DNA of 23,131 nucleotides, from the NCBI GenBank assembly GCA_004335835.1, contig RWJK01000346.1:2975-26105 (forward strand), in the 5' to 3' direction. Made by a program: the position numbers and the translations under genes. Below the pieces are notes generated by a model. That model ran no database searches. It was not told where the DNA came from and worked only from the letters and a program-made list of their open reading frames with translations. Positions 18,169 to 23,131 of the stretch are shown one piece after another (within the stretch, counting starts at the first letter, position 1; each line of letters opens with the position of its first letter). The DNA is from Scenedesmus sp. ARA3 (taxonomy: Eukaryota; Chlorophyta; Chlorophyceae; Sphaeropleales; Scenedesmaceae).

Positions 18169-21100
18169 ATGGACGGAGCTACTACCAGCGTGCAGGCCGC
18201 ACACTTGTACAACGGAGTCGACGCTTTGTGGAAGGTGCTCTTTGGCAGCCACATTCATGTTGGTGAGCACGACGGCTGGGGGCGGTGATTCGCTACGAGT
18301 GTCCGCAGCGCCAAGGTGCTCTTGCCAGCCTCTGAACGGGCCTAATATCGCCCTTAAGCTTCAACGTACTCTTTGAACTGCATGCTGCGGCGGACGGTTT
18401 TAGTCACTAGCAGCCGGGTGTGTCTCCAGGGGTTGATGGGACCTGGCAGGGTGCACGGGCGCTCTGCTCGCTTACGTCACCTGTCGCATGCTCTCTTTCG
18501 CCTTACAGGCTACTACCCAACGACTGACAGGTCAGCACGGCTAGCTGACGCTCAGGAGCACACCATTGACAAGGTATGTTCACCCTGCTGCAGTGCCTGG
18601 GACTCACTGTGTGTGCAGCACAGGGTGCAGCAAGCAGCAGCAGCACTGCGTGCCTGCACAGCCGCCAGCGCAACATACCGCATACGCACACATCATCCTG
18701 CAAGAACCTCGTGCCATACGGCGCGCACAGGCTTGCTGCTGTACGCTGGCAGACACAATCTGCCCTGACAGCTGTCACTGCAGGAGCTTGTGGGACACAG
18801 CAGCACCTCATGTGCGCTGTGCAGCGTTGCCAGCGCCCTGCAGCAGTTTTGCTCAACAGTCGCCAGCACACCAATGCAGGCTGTGGTTTTGGTGTCACTC
18901 ACACTGACAATGCTACACTGCGCAGTGCGCGCATCAGCAGTGGTGGTTGCCTGTACTGCCGCATTCTGACATGAACAGATCATGGCCACTGCTGGCCTTA
19001 CCAGTATGGCCAAATTTTTCTCTTGCTGAGCAATTACTGCCGTGGCTGCCTGCACTGCTTGCAACAATTGCACAGATCATTGCCACTGCTGGCCTGACCA
19101 GCACTGTCAAGCAGCTGCTGGATGTTGGCTACGGTGTGAGCGGCACCGGCATCCACCACATCACACAGCTGATGCTCGACCGACACTGTTATTGCCTATG
19201 TACTGTCACATTTACCTGCAGTTCATTGCTACTGCCAGCCAGCAGTGCTGGCCTCACAAAAAGTGGGGTGCGGCAGCTGCTGAACGTCGGCTGCTGCTTG
19301 GGGCCCACCAGCATCCCCATTGCACACCTCTTGCTGAGCCAATACTGCCGCTGCTGCCTGCACCGCCTGCAGATCATCGCTACTGCTCGCCTCACAAAAA
19401 GTGGGGTGCGGCAGCTGCTGGATGTGGGCTGTGGCGTGGGCGGCACCAGCAACCACATTGCACACCTCTTGCTGAGCCAACACTGCCTGCTGCAACCGCG
19501 CAGATCATCGCTACTGCTGGCCTCACCAAAAGTGGGGTGCGGCAGCTTCTGAACACCGGCTGCTGCTTGGGACCAGCATACACATTGCACACCTCTTGCT
19601 GAGCCAATACTGCCGCTGCTGCCTGCACTGCCTGCTGCAACCTCGCAGATCATCGCTACCGCTGGCCTCACAAAAAGTGGGGTGCGGCAGCTGCTGGATG
19701 TCGGCTGTGGTGTGGGGGGTACCAGCATCCACATTGCGAAGAAGCTGGGGTGCAGGGCCCTGGGCGTGAACATCAGCCCTGAGCAGGTGGCCTCTGCAGC
19801 GAGCTGGCACTGCAGCAGGGGCTGCTGCCAAGCCAGGTGAGCTCAGAGGCAGCGGGCTTGCCCAAATTTTGCAGTGAAAACACCCCAAGCTGTGCATGCA
19901 ACCACAGCAGCTACACATCCACAAGAAAGAATCCTAGGATTATAATTAGACGCTGGTTGTTGCGTAGGCAGCAACTGTGGCTGGGGCTGCTGCTGAGCCA
20001 GGTGAGCTGAGAGGCAGCGCTGCAGCTGTTGCAGGCACATCATAAGCTGTCTGAGCACCGGCAGCACGCAGCTCTCTTCACGAATGTAGCCACAGCCAGT
20101 AGCGCTGCTATGAATAGAACATTTTACTATCACAACAAGGCACCAGCATCCAAACTGCAAAGAAGCTGGGCTTGGTAAAAAAGAAGCTGGGGTGCAGGGC
20201 CCTGGACGTGAACATCAGCCCTGAGCAGGTGGCCTCTGCAAACGAGCTGGCCCTGCAGCAGGGGCTGCTGCCAAGCCAGGTGAGCTCAGAGGCAGTGCAA
20301 CGGCTGTGTATACGTTGGTTACAGGTTAATATGTCGACAAACTGGACCTGCTGCAGTCTGTCGGGTGCTGACGCCTTTGTTGTCTACTTATATTTGCGCC
20401 TTGCTGCGCAAGAATGAATTGTTACATATGGGAACCAGGGCTCGCCAACCCAAACCCGAGTGTTACGTTTTCGAGCTGGCAGTTCAGTGCCTGTGTCATG
20501 TGGCTGCTGCTGCTGCTGCGTGTGCGGCGCATGCAGGTGCGCTTTGTGGTGGGTGACGGCCCGGACCTGCCGCGATCGGTTGGCATTGCTGGTTGCTTAG
20601 TGCTTTTGTCATGCTGTGCTGCTGCTGTGCTGCTGCTGCTGCTGCTGTGTGTGTGTGGCGCATGCAGGTGCGCTTTGTGGTGGGTGACGGCCCGGACCTG
20701 CCGCCATCGGTTGGCATTGCTGGTTGCTTAGTGATTTTGTCATGTTGTGCTGCTGCTGCTGCTGCTGCTGCTGCCGCTGCTGCTGCTGCCGCTGTGCATG
20801 CTTGGCGCTTGCAGGTGCGCTTTGTGGTGGGTGACGGCCTGGACCTGCCGCAGTCAGTCGGCACTGCTGACGCCTAACAAGCCATTATATGTTATAAATG
20901 GTTACCAGAGCCTGTGTTTTGCTGCTGCATGTGTGTCGCTTGCAGGTGCGCTTTGTGGTGGGTGATGGCCTGGAGCTCCAGCAGTCAGTCGGCATTGCTG
21001 GTTGCTTAGTGCTTTGTCATGTTGTGCTTCTGCTGTTGCTGCTGCTGCTGCCGCTGCTGCTGTGTGTGTGTCGCATGCAGGTGCGCTTTGTGGTGGGTGA

Positions 21101-22405
21101 CGGCCTGGACCTGCCGCAGTCGGTTGGCACTGCTGATATCCCTTGAATGTGCTGGCTGCTCAGTGCCTGTGTTATGCTGCTGCCGCTGCTGCTGCTGCTG
21201 CGTGTGTTTGTGTCTGTCTGTTTCGCACAGGTGCGCTTTGTGGTGGGTGATGCCCTGGAGCTCCCTCAATCAGTCGGCACTGCTGACATGGTGCTGTCTT
21301 TTGAGAGCGCCTGCTACATGCCAGACAAGCGGTGGGTGTCTCTGCAGATGGTGGTACAGGTGCAAAAAGGATTATGTGGTGAAAAACAACATCTTACCCC
21401 TGTCTGCAGCATGTGCGTCATGTACCCAGGCTGTACTGCAAATTTTGATATCGCTGTACTGCCTGACTGTACTGCTTGTGGTCATGTGTGCCGCAGGTGC
21501 TTTGTGCAGCAGCTGGCCAGCAGGGTGCAGCCGCATGAGAAACTGTACATCTGTACTGCCTCACTCACATCTCACTGTACTGCCTGCTTGTGGTCATGTG
21601 TGCCGCAGGTGCTTTGTGCAGCAGCTGGCCAGCCGGGTGCAGCCGCATGAGAAACTGTACATCTGTACTGCCTCACTAACATCTCACTGTACTGCCTGCT
21701 TGTGTTTCTTGCACTCCTGTGCCTGAGGCGCTTTGTGCAGCAGCTGGCCAGCAGGGTGCAGCCGGGTGGCAAGCTGGTGCTGGTGGACTTCTGCAGGGGC
21801 CCTGACGCCCTGAATGAGGAGCAGGCGGGCTACTTGCGCCAGATGGACCAGCTGTTCAAGACAGCTGGGGACTGGCACTCCATGCAGGAGTACCTGGACA
21901 TGTTGCGTGAGTCTTAACTCAACAGATCATGCAGGCATACATAGTGCTTTCATGTTTGGCAGCGTGGCAGGTGACAGCTGGGGACTGGCACTCCATGCAG
22001 GAGTACCTGGACATGCTGCGTGAGTCTGTCTGTTATGCACAACATGTCTAAGTGTAGCACAAAAATGTGCCAGCTGGACCAGCTTTTGCAGCAGAAGGAG
22101 ACTAACACTCCATGCTGGATCAGTGCGCTGCGTTGCGTGAGGCTTTTGTTTGTCAAGAAATGCAGTGAAGTTATAGTGGGCCAACTGCGGCAGATGAGTC
22201 TTGATTAGTCTTGACACCAAGTGTGTCTTGCCACAGGGCACCAGCACTCCAAGTAGAGGTGCCAGCACAGCGCATGCGGCACATGCGGCATGAGGTCCAT
22301 TGATCATCAGTTCTGGAGGCATGCGCCCCACCAGGTTTCTCGGTCTAATGCTGCTGCTGCTGCTGCTGCTGGTGCTGCTGCTGCGGCGGCCGCTGCCGCT
22401 GCTGC

Positions 22406-22489
<84 letters not shown>

Positions 22490-22964
22490 AGGCGAGGAGG
22501 GCCTGACAGTCACATGCTGTGAGGACTGGAGCAGCAACATCAGGTGTGCACTCAGCTGGCCAACACTTGACCAGGTTATGCTGGGCGCCTTGTGCACACA
22601 AGTTGCTGCATGTTGAGCAACGCAGTAAGTGCAACGCTGAGTGCTGTACCAAAAGCTTGTTTAGTCAATGCTGAACAAACATCGAGTGTGCTGCCGCACT
22701 GCTGCTGCTGCTGCACTGCTGCTGCTGCTGCTGCTACAGGGGTTTCTGGGAGGCAAACCTGGTAGAGCTATTCAGTGTGGTGCCTGAGACAACAAAGCAG
22801 GGCCAGCTGAGCTACGCACTGGCCGTCATAAAGAAGGTGAGCATGTTCAAGCATGTGACGGCTCCAGTGTGACCCAGCGGGTGCTGTGGCACCGATGGCA
22901 ATGCATTTGATCTTGATCTGATCTTGACTTGATGCTGCCACACGGTTGCAAAATGAATGAAGCT

Positions 22965-23006
<42 letters not shown>

Positions 23007-23119
23007 TGCCAGCTGGTGTCGACTAGTGCGCTGGTGGTTGCTGGCGGCTGGCCCACCCAGTGAGTGCGCTGTCATGCTCTTACTTGTCTTTGCTGATGCA
23101 GTCAAATGCAATACACTGA
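18169..23119 (+). CDS. Tocopherol-methyltransferase-like class I SAM methyltransferase
   Basis: Exons: 18169-18262, 18509-18573, 19649-19786, 20229-20279, 21231-21331, 21728-21906, 22492-22543, 22740-22836 and a doubtful last one 23102-23119. They keep phase and give about 264 residues, the size of the catalytic domain. Order matches the VTE4 (gamma-tocopherol methyltransferase) fold. The N-terminus has SHIHVGYYP and HTIDKIIATAG. Motif I is LLDVGCGVGG, then GVNISPEQVASANELA. The acidic loop is RFVVGDALELP, then MVLSFESACYMPDK; post motif is VQPGGKLVLVDFC; the C-terminal block is CCEDWSSNIRGFWEANL. No transit peptide is visible, so it may act in the cytosol on another substrate, or an upstream exon is missing. 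Exon 19649 has a frameshift before its own donor, repaired only if the CAG|GTGGCC sites at 19786 and 20228 are spliced together. Nearly every internal exon has partial extra copies upstream. A broken gene or assembly error is possible. Confidence 0.78.
18979..19836 (+). repeat. Array of six copies of the motif I exon start
   Basis: Copies of intron end plus exon start begin at 18979, 19076, 19222, 19373, 19504 and 19649, spaced 97-151 bp. Each starts like CAG then ATCATCGCTACTGCTGGCCT. Quality varies: 19076 has LLDVGYGVSG, 19222 and 19504 have LLNVGCCLG and LLNTGCCLG, 19373 has LLDVGCGVGGTSNHIA. Only 19649 is followed by AKKLGCRALGVNISPEQ. The links share TTGCACACCTCTTGCTGAGC. Confidence 0.92.
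19982..20297 (+). repeat. Second and third copies of the NISPEQ exon end
   Basis: The block 20140-20297 repeats 19718-19854 (AKKLG to the donor GTGAGCTCAGAGGCAG) at high identity, with a short internal insertion and ALGV changed to ALDV. A shorter copy at 19982-20016 holds only the donor end (GAGCCAG then GTGAGCTGAG). The copy near 20260 has the intact NELALQQG frame; the one near 19800 has lost one base there. Confidence 0.9.
20517..21290 (+). repeat. Array of six copies of the RFVVGD exon start
   Basis: GCAG or ACAG followed by GTGCGCTTTGTGGTGGGTGA occurs with exon starts at 20537, 20668, 20815, 20946, 21081 and 21231, spaced 131-150 bp. Each unit carries a CTG run and a GT-rich tract, the acceptor and about 55 bp of exon (RFVVGDGLDLPQSVGTAD). 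The first, second and fourth then share GGTTGCTTAGTG. Only the sixth continues to MVLSFESACYMPDK and a donor. The third and fifth reach stop codons. Confidence 0.95.
21447..21775 (+). repeat. Three copies of the FVQQLASRVQP exon start
   Basis: Exon starts are at 21497, 21609 and 21728. The first two have acceptor CCGCAG and share GCATGAGAAACTGTACATC after the exon part, reading VQPHEKLYI. The third has acceptor CCTGAG and reads VQPGGKLVLVDFC into the full exon. All three fit the phase left by the upstream donor at 21331. Confidence 0.94.
21861..22141 (+). repeat. Duplicated exon end TAGDWHSMQEYLDML with donor
   Basis: The 3' end of exon 21728-21906 and its GTGAGTC donor (21861-21913) is repeated almost exactly at 21974-22027, 113 bp on, preceded by GGCAGGTG. 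A third, decayed relative (22071-22141) keeps CAGCTGGACCAGCTTTTGCA and TTGCGTGAG. Either of the first two donors leaves the same phase (C then GTGAGT). Confidence 0.92.
22349..22489. repeat. Long CTG repeat abutting a 3' splice site
   Basis: Interrupted CTG/CTT/CGG units are followed by 26 uninterrupted CTG units (22411-22488). The run leads directly into CAG at the acceptor of methyltransferase exon 22492-22543, so it occupies the place of the polypyrimidine tract. Confidence 0.95.
22970..23010. repeat. CTG repeat in the last visible intron
   Basis: A run of CTG with TTG interruptions lies inside the intron after 22836. The nearest good acceptor is farther on, at 23101. Confidence 0.8.
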
Positions 23120-23131
23120 AATGTCTGTGCT

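Noticed and set aside
19042..19602. Separate 186-codon protein in the motif I array
   Set aside because: It is an off-frame reading through partial exon copies and intron links.
18979..22141. Tandem methyltransferase paralogs rather than exon copies
   Set aside because: No copy carries a full domain set. Copies are confined to single exon borders, and one complete series of exons in order explains the gene.

Overview
The window looks like nuclear DNA of a green alga, probably Chlorophyceae. Genes are split by short GT-AG introns with GTGAG or GTGCG donors. CAG/CTG repeats are heavy in both introns and coding sequence. One predicted protein has a chloroplast transit peptide, one is a plant-type tandem CCCH zinc-finger protein, and one resembles tocopherol methyltransferases. 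This placement is inferred from protein families and sequence style; no database was searched.

Layout, left to right. A nuclear tRNA-Asp(GUC) lies at 195-266. A SHPRH-type SNF2 ATPase gene runs leftward (about 4572 to 503) and leaves the window before its later helicase motifs. Its start faces that of a small plastid membrane protein gene (5029-6710, +) across 456 bp. From about 7.1 to 13.45 kb I find no protein gene. The + strand there is rich in A and C, as if transcribed leftward, and it carries short tandem repeats. A 5-exon gene for an arginine-rich tandem CCCH zinc-finger protein runs leftward (17433 to 13454). Across a 0.7 kb divergent spacer, a tocopherol-methyltransferase-like gene runs rightward (18169 to about 23119). 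Exon junctions inside the window keep codon phase in all four models.

The most unusual structure is repeated copying of short blocks that span a splice junction: intron end plus the first few tens of bases of an exon, or exon end plus donor. It occurs in three of the four genes, as a triplication in SHPRH, partial copies of both later exons of the plastid protein, and at least five arrays in the methyltransferase gene (one with six copies). In most arrays only the last copy in transcription order is complete. Many copies place an acceptor directly against a GTG donor-like start (AG|GTGCGC and similar). They could therefore act as double-ended splice sites, recursive splicing points, or newly born introns. 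CTG repeats commonly form the tract before the 3' splice site, which suggests repeat slippage as one possible source.
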